DNA of 64,000 bases from Diabrotica undecimpunctata. Its lineage: Eukaryota; Arthropoda; Insecta; Coleoptera; Chrysomelidae. The DNA is taken from the NCBI RefSeq assembly GCF_040954645.1, contig NC_092806.1, forward strand, positions 136,423,697 through 136,487,696. The letters run 5' to 3'. Of this stretch, positions 22,607 through 33,579 are shown piece by piece (the first letter of the stretch is position 1; each line of letters starts with the position of its first letter). The translations under genes were made by a program, and so were the position numbers. The notes beneath the pieces are model-generated. The model was not told where the DNA came from, did not search any database, and was given only the letters and a program-made list of their open reading frames with translations.

Positions 22607-23385
22607 GCCCTTTTTTTTCATCACCATCATCATCCAGACGCATCCATCATGGACGCATCTTTGCGTCCATTGCTGTATTACATCGGTAACTCTGTTCTTC
22701 GTCTTGAGTCTTCATTTCTAACTCGGTCACGAAGCGATATACTCAGCATTGGCCTTTCCATTTTCCTATGAGCTATTTGCAGCGTTTTAGATGTTGTAGC
22801 TGAAAATGTCAAAGTTTCGTCACCATAGCTTATCACAGCCAACACACAATGGTCAAATGTTTTACGTTTTAAAGAAATTGGTATATCGCTTTTAAAGATG
22901 TCTTTGAGTTTTCCATAGGCTGCCCATGCTAGGTTTATTCTTCTTGGTAGTTCGCATGTTTGTTTGTCTCTTGTTATCTTTATTTCGTGTCCAAGGTATA
23001 TGTATTTTTCCACCAGCTCTACTTCGTTGTCTCGAATATTGATATTTCCGCTAGGTACTAGGTTTGTCATGAATTTTGTTTTGGAGATGTTTATTGCACA
23101 CACTAACTGAAGTTCATGTAGCATTGTATATATCTTCTTGAGGTTGTCCGAGAACAAAACTATGTCGTCTGAGAATTTCAAAATTGTTAATCATCTACCG
23201 TCAATGTTCAGGCCTTTCTCTTCCCAGTTAAGGTTGTTACAAGCATATTTTAGTACTGCGGTATACAGTCTAGGCGATAAGGTATCACCCTGTCGGAATC
23301 CTCTGCCAATTGGGATATGATCCGTGTTTTTATGTAGTTTTACCGACCCATTTTTTTGGTATTTGATCATAAAATATAGAAACAT
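22607..23385 (-). pseudogene. LINE (family B) RT pseudogene
   Basis: From 23385: NGSVKLHKNTDHIPIGRGFR, QGDTLSPRLYTAVLKYACNN, LKFSDDIVLFSDNL (FADD reads FSDD), NISKTKFMTNLVPSGN, VEKYIYLGHEIKITRDKQTC, RRINLAWAAYGKLKDIFKSD, ISLRDRVRNEDSRRRT, then a stop. The usual WAGHVAR C-terminus is deleted; a (GAT)n-like tail follows at 22607-22635. Same family as 44.0-45.4 kb and 30.64-30.72 kb. Confidence 0.8.
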
Positions 23386-23389
23386 GTTT

Positions 23390-25570
23390 TATCTTTCTAG
23401 AGTTTTATCACTGGCGCTGCATTTTAACGAGCCGCCATCGTCATTATATCATCAGTCCTTCTGCTTCATTGTTCCTTTTTGCCGACTAAGATTAGAAGCG
23501 ATTTCGACCTTTTTGAGGGTCGCTCCTTTTTTGCATTAGAACACGAGTTAAATAACCTTATTTCACCTACTAAATTGATTTTAAGTGAGTTCGTAAATAT
23601 TTGACTTGGACATTTCATTTCATGTTACGGTTTACAGTTTGATTAGTAGGCCAGTAAATGAACGTGAAATTTGGATTCAGGTTCTACTTACCCTTCACTT
23701 TACTTCTGAACTTGTGCCGTTGGTTGCCTTTTATTTTTTAGGGGTGAAAACTACTCCTATTAGAAATAAATCGTATAATTATAAATTAAAAAGGATAATT
23801 GATTCAAATAATCCTTCAATGAAAAGAATGAATGTCAATTAACAATAAATAACATAATTTAGGATTTTATCACAGTTTAACCCCTAAATCTCACCCCTAT
23901 ATTAGTTAAAATTAAAACAATGTCATTGAATACCTTGTCGGTGTATAGCGATAAATTTATGTAATTCATTTTATCACTTAATTCTCATTTATTTTGACTA
24001 TTAAAAAGTTATATATTTTATTTTGATTATATTACGAAAAATGTTATTTATTTCTTTCATTATGAAGTTAGATATTTTATTGAGTATATTTCTTGTATGA
24101 TTTAAACATTTTATGATAAAATTCGTTTTTATTTTAATTATTTGAAAGTTACGACTGTGTTTGAGAATATTAAGAGTTATATGTAATTTGTATTGAGTAA
24201 TATTATATATGATCCAAAAAGCTTTTTTGGTTGTTAAATTGTGGTCCCTATACCGTACTTTGAATCAATTTTGAAATTTTAAGTTCCAATTAATTTACTT
24301 TTTGAAAAACCGCTTATTTTGGATTTTATCTAGGACCGCAATTTATTTAGTAATTAGAATATTGCTAGCATTTGCCCATTTTTTATAGTAGTGAATGAAT
24401 ACATTTTTTTACATACATTTACAAGTTTATTATTCGTTTATGATTTTATTTTATTGACTATTTTTTATTGTAAATAGGTAACCAGGTTAATATTTATAAT
24501 TTGTTTCAAGTAATGATTTAATATATTTTATCGATTTTGAGTCCTTTATAAATATCTGGTTAAGATTTTTTACTATCTTTAATATATCTGTTATCTATCT
24601 ATTTTCATATTAATACCCACCCCAATGACACATCTGAGACTAAGCAATGTGGCCTTTTTATTGTTCTATATAATTATCGTTATACTTTCTGGCTCCCACC
24701 CGTGGTTCCTGATTTTCTTCTTTTTTGGTCATTATAACATGTCTCGCGCAATCTTCACGTTGCATTTATCGTACAATCTTAACATCACAAAAGCTTTCTG
24801 CAATAATATGCTAATTTAAAATTGAGCTGATGATTATGTTTGAAATGGTATAGTAAGCAACGCTATTTTTAAAATTAAATTACTTAATACGAAAATCGTT
24901 ATTTTATCTTAATTATGTAAGGCTAACTGATAATTTCGTAAATAATATTAAAGAATTTAAAAATCTGTTCATGTCTGAGCAGTACAACTTAGACGTATAT
25001 TTTCATTCCGCTTACGATATCTGTGACAAGCTGTTTTTACTAGACAAATATCAACAATTGTATCATAAAATATGTCTCTAACATTTCAAAGCAGGAAACC
25101 TATCCTTACATTCAACTCTATTTGATTGGATATTTACATATCACTTCACCCGCACCATTTTAGGGATTTAACTGACATATAAAATACAAGACGTGATAAC
25201 TTATGTTTATTTATGTGATTTGTGGAGTTTGTAGACGGAACTGCAGTAAATTACGGTGTTGAATCGAAATATTCATTAACGTGGAAAACGGTAGTTCTAC
25301 GAGTTTGTGTTTCTGGGAGTGACAGGACTTTGATGTACTTGTAAATGATACATATGAATGTATGAGGATTTGTAGTGTTTGGTATATTAGTTAGCACAAG
25401 AACAAAAGATTTATGTACTATATGTATATAGTAGTAGTATTTGGTATATTCGTTAGAAGAAGAAGTAAAAGTTTTATAGATTCTGGTATTTATAACAGAG
25501 ACATCTTTAAAATTTTATACCAATCCAATATCAGCTGTGAATAGCATTCATCAGTGTGAGTCACTAAGCT
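23390..25570. other. AT-rich non-coding stretch
   Basis: Long AT-rich sequence. Small frames at 23606-23842 and 24625-24819 look like chance. No element recognised. Confidence 0.45.
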
Positions 25571-25576
25571 CATCTC

Positions 25577-25955
25577 ATCCATAACATTATTATGGATAAG
25601 ATAATAAAGAAATGTGTAAAACGAGGGGATAGATTAAAATCTAGTGTTATGCAGATAACGTGGCTTTGGTTGCCAAAAACGAGGATGGACTACAACGATT
25701 CCTACATCGATTTAACCTCGCAGTCAAATCGTACTAATACGAAACACCATAATAATATGGTGATATCAGCCACTAAAACAAAATGTATGAGAATACAAAA
25801 GACACATTTAAAATGTAATCTTGAGGTGAATAGATCGATTATCCAACAAGAGATAAAGTTTAAGTACTTAGGAATCAGACTATCCCGACGTTGAAGCAAA
25901 AGTTAGAGAACAAAGGTAGCAACAAAAAAAAGCTGGCTGTGTATACAATATGATA
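25577..25955 (+). pseudogene. Reverse transcriptase fragment (LINE family C)
   Basis: Plus strand, three frames in turn: NIIMDKIIKKCVKRGD, then CYADNVALVAKNEDGLQRF (YADD reads YADN, a lost catalytic Asp), then NMVISATKTKCMRIQKT and IIQQEIKFKYLGIRLS, and a decayed DVEAKVREQ. Same order as the family represented at 9990-10375, but covering the region downstream of it. Confidence 0.75.
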
Positions 25956-25959
25956 TGAT

Positions 25960-26328
25960 AAATGATGGATTCAACCGTTATTTAATGGAAATTTATTTTA
26001 TCTAACACTAAAATACTGCAAACTTTTGTTTTTAACACTTTTGTTTTTAACACTGTGGATTTTTGATCCAGAAAATTTATTTTAAGTTATGATCCTTGCA
26101 GCTGTTTCGACCAGAGTGCCTTTCTCAAGTGATTTATTTTTTGGTACCTATGTGTTTACACTTTATAGTCTTTAACTGAATAAGTTGAGGAGGGGAGAAC
26201 TGTTTGTCTCAAGTTAGTCATTCAGAATTATGTGTGTATTTTTTAATTTGTTGATTATAGAGTATAGAATATACATTTTATTGGAGTTTAAAAAAATGAT
26301 TATTTAACGAAAGAAGGTTACTGTAACA
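25960..26328. other. Short unassigned stretch with possible element end
   Basis: CAGCTGTTTCGACCAGAGTG followed by CTTTCTCAAGTG at about 26098-26140 resembles terminal sequences I recall from insect Penelope-like or similar elements, but nothing else supports it. Two direct copies of a TTTTGTTTTTAACACT word lie at about 26026-26055. Confidence 0.35.
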
Positions 26329-26329
26329 A

Positions 26330-26369
<40 letters not shown>
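26329..26369. repeat. (TA)n tract at a LINE 3' end
   Basis: Abuts the 3' end of the minus-strand LINE beginning at 26370. Confidence 0.9.
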
Positions 26370-26372
<3 letters not shown>

Positions 26373-27900
26373 GAGGTTTTTCTTCCCAGACAACTGAAGG
26401 TCTGCCCCTTCTTCTTCTTTGTTGTGCTATATAATTTAAAGCTTTTTTTTGCCATCTATCTTCATTCATTCGCTTCATGTGACCATACCACACTAGTTGT
26501 TTCGTTTCAATTCTGTCTACACTGGAATATACAGTATTTGTCCTTCTTCTAATATCTTAATTCCTGATATGATCTTTTTTGGATACACCACACTTAGAAA
26601 ATCCATTTCTACTACTTCTATTCTTTTTCCATCTTTTGTCGTGATCTGTCCCATAAGTCATAATAGGCTCTACCAAGGTTTGATACATTGTCAATTTCGT
26701 TTCTTGTCTAATATCTTTATACCGTAGTAGAGAGTTGAGAATGTTTACCGCTCTTTTTCCCTGCTGCGTTCTGTTTTCGATGTCTCTTTTGGTAGTACCT
26801 TCTTTAGATATTATAGATCCGAGATATTTATATTCATTATATGTTTTTGTGTTTCTAATTTCTAGCTCTGGATCTTCTTCGTCATCTCCTATTTTAAGAT
26901 ACTCTGTCTTTGACATATTCATATTGAGGCCCCATTTTTTATATTCTTTCTTTAGTTTTCTAAACATATAGTCCATATCTTCCTCATCATTCGCTACGAC
27001 TACCTGATCATCTGCGAAAAATAAAGTTGTTAGACATTTACCATCGCCTGTGTCTATTCCCATTCCGGATACTTGTTTCCTCCACTGCTCTAGCGATGAT
27101 TGAATATATATTTTAAATAAGGTCGGAGATAGACAACATCTTTGTTTAAGCCCCTTTGTTATTGGAAATGATTCAAATATTAAGTTTTCAGTTTTTTTAA
27201 AGGTACCGTATCGTATGCCTTCTCTAAATCTACAAACACTAGGTGGGTAGATAGGTTTCTTGCCATACGTTTTTTGATTACCTGCTGCAGAACGAATATA
27301 CCATCAGTGTACGATCTTCCTGCACGACATCCATTTTGTTCTTCTATGTCTTCATATTCTGATTCCATTCTTTCTTTTATTATTTGACCGTACAACCTCC
27401 CCACTGGGCTGATAACAGTTATTCCCCTATAATTACAGCATTTGCGTTTATCCCCTTTCTTGAATATTTAGCTGATGTATACAAAATTCCAATCATCAGG
27501 GATATTTTGTCCTTTTAAGCATTTGTTAAATAGTTGAACCAACATCTCATGTAATATTTTTGGTCCATTCACTTTACCGACTTAATTGCGATGTCTCCAG
27601 GTCCTGCTGCTTTATCGTTTTTTGATCTTTTGAGGGCATCGCTTAACTCTCCGGTTGTTATCTCAATTATTTGTGTATGTTCTGATATTTCTTCCATTTC
27701 GACCTCTTGGAATTTACATCTATCCTCTGTCAGTAAGACTTCATAATGGTGCTTCCACTGTTTTAGATCTATTAACTGTAAGTTAGATTTTTCTTTTTCT
27801 TCTCTTCGGAGAGACTTTGTCACCTTCCACGATTGCCCAATTCTTGTTCCACCCATATACCTATCCACCTCTGCACTTCTTCGCTGTATTAATACAAGAT
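26370..27900 (-). pseudogene. LINE (family A) RT pseudogene, copy 3
   Basis: From about 27895 down: SWKVTKSLRREEKEKS, LKQWKHHYEVLLTEDR, ELSDALKRSKNDKAAGPGDI, then a gap with shifts, GRLYGQIIKERME, NGCRAGRSYTDGIFVL, HLVFVDLEKAYDTVP, LFFADDQVVVANDEEDMDYM (catalytic FADD intact), MSKTEYLKIG, YKYLGSIISKEGT, and a C-terminus MWYGHMKRMNEDRW with RRRRGRPSVVWEE. The 3' end runs directly into (TA)n. Several frameshifts. Confidence 0.8.
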
Positions 27901-27902
27901 CT

Positions 27903-28706
27903 ATGCAAATATGCGCATATGCGGATGATGTTGCCATAATAAGCCGCAACAAAAGTGTATTAAGCGAAAAAGTTATAGAACTGAAACGAGAAGCTGCTAC
28001 GTTTGGTCTATATATAAATGAAAGCAAAACAAAATATATGGAGTGCACAAAATCGAATGAACATGAGAATCTGAAGGTAGACAACCATACCTACAAATAT
28101 GCCTCCACTTTTCCTTACCTAGGCTCAATAATAAATGACAACAACAACATCAGTCAAGAAATACAAGCACGGATTCTTAGCGGTAATAAGTGCTTTTATG
28201 CATACAAAGACTTAATGAAAAGTAAGTTACTGAATCATGAGTCTAAGCTGAGAATCTACAAAACAGTAATTAGACCAGTGGTCACATATGGATGTGAAAC
28301 GTGGACCCTCTCAACCACTGATGAAAATCAACTGAGAATATTTGAGCGCAAAATACTAAGGAAGATATTTGGACCAACCCAATGCAGCGATGGTTCGTGG
28401 AGAATTAAAATGAATCACGAGCTGGATGAACTAATGCAGAGCGCAGATATTGTCAGATTTGTAAAGTCACAAAGACTAAACTGGCTTGGTCACCTAGAAA
28501 GAATGCCAGATAATCGAGCTGTAAAAGTAGTCCAAAGATGGAAGCCCCAAGGAAACAGAACAAGAGGAAGGCCCCGTAAAAGATGGATAGACGACGTAGA
28601 GAGGGATCTTAAAACCATGAACATCAGGCAGTGGCGAAGGAAAGTATCCGACAGGGCAGAATGGAAGAACATTGTTAAGCAGGCCAAGACTCACAAAGGG
28701 TTGTAG
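27903..28706 (+). CDS. 5'-truncated LINE ORF2, uninterrupted C-terminal 267 codons
   Basis: Begins at the RT palm (CAYADDVAIISRN, YADD intact) and continues without a stop through SKTKYME, FPYLGSIINDNNN, SKLRIYKTVIRPVVTYGCET, RKILRKIFGP, RFVKSQRLNWLGHLERMPDN, GRPRKRWIDDVERDLKTMN to KQAKTHKGL and stop. A (GAA)n tail follows at 28713-28730. It is a dead 3' fragment, since fingers and endonuclease are missing, but recent enough to remain open. It lies head-to-head with the minus-strand LINE ending at 27900. Confidence 0.75.
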   Translation: MQICAYADDVAIISRNKSVLSEKVIELKREAATFGLYINESKTKYMECTKSNEHENLKVDNHTYKYASTFPYLGSIINDNNNISQEIQARILSGNKCFYAYKDLMKSKLLNHESKLRIYKTVIRPVVTYGCETWTLSTTDENQLRIFERKILRKIFGPTQCSDGSWRIKMNHELDELMQSADIVRFVKSQRLNWLGHLERMPDNRAVKVVQRWKPQGNRTRGRPRKRWIDDVERDLKTMNIRQWRRKVSDRAEWKNIVKQAKTHKGL

Positions 28707-28730
28707 CGCCATTAGAAGAAGAAGAAGACT

Positions 28731-29598
28731 TCTCTTTTTACGTCTCGATTGAACACTGTAAATATAAAAATGAAATTATATAATCATCACAAGATAAATG
28801 TGTGTGTACCTGTTAATTTACCTTTGCATATAATGGTACATTATTTCTAATTTAATACTTTGCAAATAGAAGGTTAGATTAATATGGCAGTGCAATATAT
28901 TCATATTTTGCACGTCGCATATATTAATTTCTTATCAAGACGATTGATAAAATAAAAGTTGTAAGAATAGATGTAATTACATTGCACATGTTCATAAATC
29001 AAGGCCAACGATTTCCTCGATATAAATATAATGACAGTTATTTAGATATTTTCTTTATTGTTTATGTTTAATCAGTAATTGGAATTTGTATTTTCATAAC
29101 CAATATTCCACGCAGAAAAATACTTAAAATACCTTCGTCATAAAAGGTTTTAAATTTTATATCGTATTCGCCAGAAAATACACAGTATACCGACAATACA
29201 ATAATATAAAAAAAATCTTTATAAAAATCTCTCTCGCCAACCCTAAGGCAGTTATGACAAAAATAAGAATTTTATGTATTTTTTTCAGCGGAAAAAACGT
29301 GAAAATTGCCCCATAATTATTAATGTACTTATAGTGTGATCTAGAAGTTTGTATGGCTAAAAATGCTTAGTAAAAAAATCCCTTTTTTTCAAATGAATCG
29401 AAAACTGTTATAGATACGCAAAATTTTGTATACGAAATTGTACAAATTGATTTTCTATATGTAGTTCTAAATGCAGTTCCGTATGTAGTTTTTAACACGC
29501 CCAAAGAAATAAGAATATGCGTGGCCAACCGCTGTTATTTTGATCTAGGCCTCCAATTAAGAACGAGAACTCTGTCAAAAACAACAAATTGAACAACA
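28731..29598. other. AT-rich non-coding stretch
   Basis: No identifiable gene or element. Confidence 0.5.
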
Positions 29599-29599
29599 A

Positions 29600-30048
29600 A
29601 TAAAAGAATATTACCCCCAGAGCTCACTGACGGATCGGAAACGTGGACAATGATGGCTCGAAATGAAGAATTACTACACATATTTGAAAGAAAAGTATTG
29701 AGAACCATATGGCGGAGTTAACGAACAGAACAGGGTCTGAGGGAAAGGCGATATATTTTCGAACTCTATAGACTTTTTGGGGATGCAGATATCGTGAAAA
29801 CTAATCAAAATAAACCACATAAGATGAGTGGGTCACGTTATGTGAATGGATGAATGTGATCTCGCTAAAATAACTATGCTAAATAGGCTGGTCGGAAGAA
29901 GAACAAGGGGGATCTAAACTTAGATATTAAGGCGATGTGCAGGAAGATTTAAGAGAGATTGGAGTAAGGGGATGGAGAAGACAGAGACTCGACAGGGAAG
30001 AATGAAAGAATGTTTTGAAGCAAGACAAGGTTCATGAAGGGCTGTAAC
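29600..30048 (+). pseudogene. LINE ORF2 C-terminal fragment, heavily decayed
   Basis: Plus strand: ETWTMMARNEELLHIFERKV, LRTIW, a stop, ELYRLFGDADIVKT, MSGSRYVNG where GHVMR is expected, RRTRG-like basic stretch, and a KQDKVHEGL-like end with frameshifts. This is the post-palm C-terminal region common to the LINEs here. Confidence 0.65.
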
Positions 30049-30224
30049 GGAAAATGACGATAGTGATTCGATAAAAAAAAATACTAAATAAAAAAGAATT
30101 TATTTAGTAATATATGCAATATGTTTAAAACGGTAATCATAGCGACATAATCGATCCACATATGATTCCGTATTATTAAAAGAATAGCCGGAAAAAATTG
30201 GAAATCCACAAGGAAACTAAGTTC

Positions 30225-30365
30225 CTGTATTTGGCTGTATACCATATATTAAAAAAAATTTTTGAATAAAATCCTTTATAAAAAGGTATATAAAAAACCC
30301 AGTTGGGCTATGTTGAATTGACAAAACGTTTTCGGAATAAGTATTCCATTATCAGTATCATATAT
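30225..30365 (-). mobile_element. Penelope-like terminal repeat fragment with hammerhead-like core
   Basis: On the minus strand: CTGATAATGGAATACTTATT then CCGAAAACGTTTTGTC, i.e. a CUGAUGA-like box (one change), a 5-bp GGAAT/ATTCC stem, and a GAAA-like box, followed by CATAGCCCAAC and a word shared with 1455-1530 and the 22.2-kb repeats. The layout resembles the motif at 52059-52089 in the Penelope-like element. No ORF is attached. Confidence 0.5.
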
Positions 30366-30639
30366 AAAAAAAGTATTTAACCACTTAATTAAAAAGAACA
30401 TGAAATAATTTAAGTTTTGACTAAGGTTAATGTAAAATGTGGTTAATACTTACTAGTTAATACATGGATGTAGCCACTAAATATGTGGGTAAAAACCCTT
30501 TAAAAATTATTAAATGAAATTTAGTTTACATTATGTCTAATTTACAATTAAGATGGTAAAGTTACCGTTGGATTGGTAACATGGCGACATATGACTCTAC
30601 ATTAAGTTGCAAGTCCTGAGACGGTATGTCTACGAGGAC

Positions 30640-30725
30640 TTTATTAAATTGGAAATATGTTGCTCAGGATAGAGACCGATGGAAGGAGTTGGGAGAGGCC
30701 TATGTTCAAACATGGACGACAGAAG
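30640..30725 (+). pseudogene. 3' end of a LINE family B copy
   Basis: NWKYVAQDRDRWKELGEAYV, QTWTTEA, stop. This matches the expected ORF2 end of the family at 44.0-45.4 kb (EAYVQQWT). A 5'-truncated remnant. Confidence 0.65.
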
Positions 30726-30819
30726 CCTAATAAGATGATTCCGTAAATTTTTAAACATATTTGCTAATTACTAATTTAATTTACTTATTTTAGATATATT
30801 AATTTATTTTAAATATTCT

Positions 30820-31065
30820 TCTTCTTAAAGTGCCTGCTCCCCAATGGAGGTTAGATACTACAATTGCAAACTCTTTTCTGTTTTCAGCTGTTCTTATTAA
30901 CTGTTCAAAATTTAGCCCTGTTCATTGCCGGATATTTCTTAGTCACGATAATATTTTTCTTCCTAATTCTCTTTTTTCGTTGATATTTCTTTTCACTATT
31001 AGTTGAGCCTATTGGTAATTATTTCTCATTATGTGACCTAGGTATGATGTTTTTCTAAGTTTTAT
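30820..31065 (-). pseudogene. RTE-type ORF C-terminal fragment
   Basis: Minus strand: LRKTSYLGHIMRNN, QLIVKRNINEKRELGRK, LRNIRQ, a stop, TGLNFEQLIRTAENRKEFAI and VVSNLHWGAGTL, ending in a short (AAG)n-type tail at 30820. Same domain as YLGHITRGERYELLRIIMQG in the intact RTE. Confidence 0.65.
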
Positions 31066-31929
31066 TGTCTTAAAAAGTTTTCATGTCCATGGGATGTTGG
31101 GATGTCCATGATAATACTTGCAATGTTGCCAGATTTACCAGTTTTCTGATATTATCCCTTTAGTTTTTTAAATGCAACACTCTGTATGTTGTATTATTAT
31201 TGAAATACTTACTTCAATACTAGTTCAACCATATGTAAAATTTGGTATTTTATTCAATCACGAAGGTCTTAAATAAATAAAACTTCTCAGTGCCAAATAG
31301 TTTTGAAATAATTTAGTAAATATAGAAATATTAGACTAATTTTATTGCTGCCATATTAGTCTTGCTCAATTTAGTTTGGACTATTGTACCGAAAAATGAG
31401 AACGCCTTATAGATTAATTACAGAAGATGTATACATTATGTCAATAAACTCTACCAAGCAAACCTTGCGGTTTTTTCTTTGCTTTGTTTTCTACCTAATT
31501 CTCAACAATTCAAATATATTTGTGCTGTCCATTTTGAACGTTTGATTTCTGAAAATTATGTGAAGTTATAAAAAAACTGAGTGAAAGAAAAAAGGAAGAA
31601 AGTTTGAAGCAGATGCCCTAAATTTCTTCATTTTTTCATCAACCAGATTCCCAAAGTGAATGAGATTGCAATGGTAAGTAATAGCTTTTTATCTACTAGT
31701 GTCACAATTCGCATCCAATGTCGTCTGTAACTTAATGCAGGGCTTGGGCATATTTACAGTATAGTAAAAGGGCCCTATGATTAAAAAAAAAGATTATTTT
31801 ATTATAACTTGAATTTTTTTATTTTTAGATTCTTCTGTACTGCATAGTCCGCCAGAGGTTTGCAATAAGAATGAAGAATCTCTTAATATCTCTTCTTCAG
31901 ATCGAGAAAATTTTGGTAACAGCCTCATC
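31066..31929. other. Unrecognised stretch upstream of hAT relic
   Basis: Mostly AT-rich. CAGGGCTTGGGCATATTTAC at about 31739 could be the 5' TIR of the hAT element that follows (hAT ends often start CAGGG), but no matching 3' TIR was found. Confidence 0.35.
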
Positions 31930-32690
31930 GAATAAGAACAAAAAATGATTTTTAAATTGGGTTATTTTAAACCACAATAGCCGTTTCCAAAGGATCCACA
32001 AACAAAGTGAGCTTTTTCAACTTATTATTAGTCCTACTTAAATAATGCTGGTACAAAAATTTTAAGGCCATGGCTGTGATATTCTAATATTTTGAACAAA
32101 CCATATTGTCATTTGTGTTGGTTGTTAGCAGATTGTAAAAGCAAATTATAGTACGCATGGGTTAATGGCGTTTTCTGTTAGAAGCTATTTCATACAATGT
32201 TCATATGATCATGAAAATTCACAGCAACATATTACCGCAGCTTTATCTTACATTAATTAGTTACCAGGTAATATCATTGATACTTTACTACAAGTGAAAT
32301 CAGCAGTAAAATTACTTTCTGGAGAAATGTACTGCATCGTATAATTAAAGTTATAATTACTTTAGCATCATGCAATTTATTTTTGACAGGCCATGGTTCT
32401 GAATCTGGAAATTTTATATAAATTTTACATTTAATATTAAATTATGATCCTACAGCATATTTTCGGTTTTTAATCCTTCCGGTAACTACTGCTGCAGCTA
32501 AAAGAAGTTTTTCAAAATTAAAATTCATTCAAACACACCCCTGAACCTTTATGGAACAGGAACGACTATCAGACTTGTCGTTACTGTCTACAGAAAATAA
32601 AAATTTAGAGAAATTTATATCTTCTTTAGCTATAGACGCTTTAATAAATAACTTTGCCGAACGAAAAGCGAGAAAACTTATTCATCCATT
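31930..32690 (+). pseudogene. hAT transposase relic (ZMYM1-like, TTF zinc finger and dimerisation domain)
   Basis: Plus strand: KLGYFKPQ, PFPKDPQTK, then PWLWYSNILNKPYCHLCWLL (TTF/ZMYM-type zinc-finger region), decayed middle, then RNVLHRIIKVIITLASCNLF, GHGSESGNF, NYDPTAYFRFLILPVTTAAA, KRSFSKLKFIQTH and ERLSDLSLLSTEN...FAERKARKL, the C-terminal hAT dimerisation domain. Most of the catalytic core is deleted. Many stops. Confidence 0.75.
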
Positions 32691-32699
32691 ATACATTAT

Positions 32700-32920
32700 A
32701 GCCACCACGTAGACATATGGGGTGCATTAAAACAACATGTCTATAAGAATCTCATAAATATTCGCAACCACTATGGAAAGAAATAAATACTGCAGCAGTT
32801 TCTTTAGAACCGATGATGCTATTTAATATGAGACGATCTTTTATGGAGTGTATTGACCAATGAATTAAAGAAAATGATTGACATATCGAACACTTACTTT
32901 GACAAAAAGTTATGAAATTT
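32700..32920 (+). pseudogene. Tc1/mariner-type transposase C-terminal fragment
   Basis: Plus strand: DIWGALKQHVYKNLINIRNH then EINTAAVSLEPMMLFNMRRS, FMECIDQ, stop, KEND and HIEHLL-like end. The WGALK...HIEHLL order resembles, from memory, C-termini of mariner/Tc-like transposases of insects. Different from the 0.8-2.2 kb family. Confidence 0.55.
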
Positions 32921-33131
32921 AATTTAACCATTTATTAATTTGGTTTATAATTAAAATGTTTTAATTATGATTTTAATTTAATATAAAACGTATAATGTTT
33001 TACGTAGAATTCTATTATTCTGTTATTTCGTCAAGTCCTATTATTAATTATCCTGCTAATATATATATTTTATTTAATAGTTCGTTAACTTTTAACTTGA
33101 GTTAAAAGTATTTTATACCAAAATTCGGAAT

Positions 33132-33566
33132 TTTTTTTTTTTTTACTAAAGAAACAGAAGTGTACTTACATTAAAATCTGGTCAGTAAGACCAATTATCA
33201 ATTTGTTTCTAACTTAAATTACTAATGAAATCTTAAAATTAGGTGTCTAATCACTAGTATCTTTCCTATTATTTCTAATAACTAGCATTAAATTTAGCAT
33301 GCATACTCGCACAACACTTTACTCTGCTTTTCACTGACTCATTATACCAGTTCAAAAGGCTTTGTTCTTTTGAGCCTTCTTTCTAGGTTCGTATTGTTGA
33401 GGAGCTGGATAGCCTCGACGTTTACATGATGATGGAGTCGTTGTTCATGGCTCCCTGCAAATTTCTTGATTATCTGATTGACGTCTTCCATCTTGAGGTC
33501 CCGGTGAAGGTCGTTGTTCCTAACGTACCAAGGCGCATCTACGATGTTCCTCAGTACTTTATTCAT
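33132..33566 (-). mobile_element. Severely 5'-truncated jockey copy with poly(A) and 13-bp TSD
   Basis: The minus strand carries the last 75 codons of jockey ORF2 (33342-33560: KVLRNIVDAPWYVRN, NVEAIQLLNNTNLERRLKRT, KPFELV), a 3' UTR nearly identical to the copy at 10831-12435, and a poly(A) (T run at 33132-33144). CAAAATTCGGAAT occurs on both sides (33119-33131, 33567-33579), giving an exact target-site duplication. Confidence 0.9.
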
Positions 33567-33579
33567 CAAAATTCGGAAT

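Noticed and set aside
26098..26140. Third hammerhead-like or Penelope-like terminus
   Set aside because: GAAAC is present but no CUGAUGA box and no stem II.
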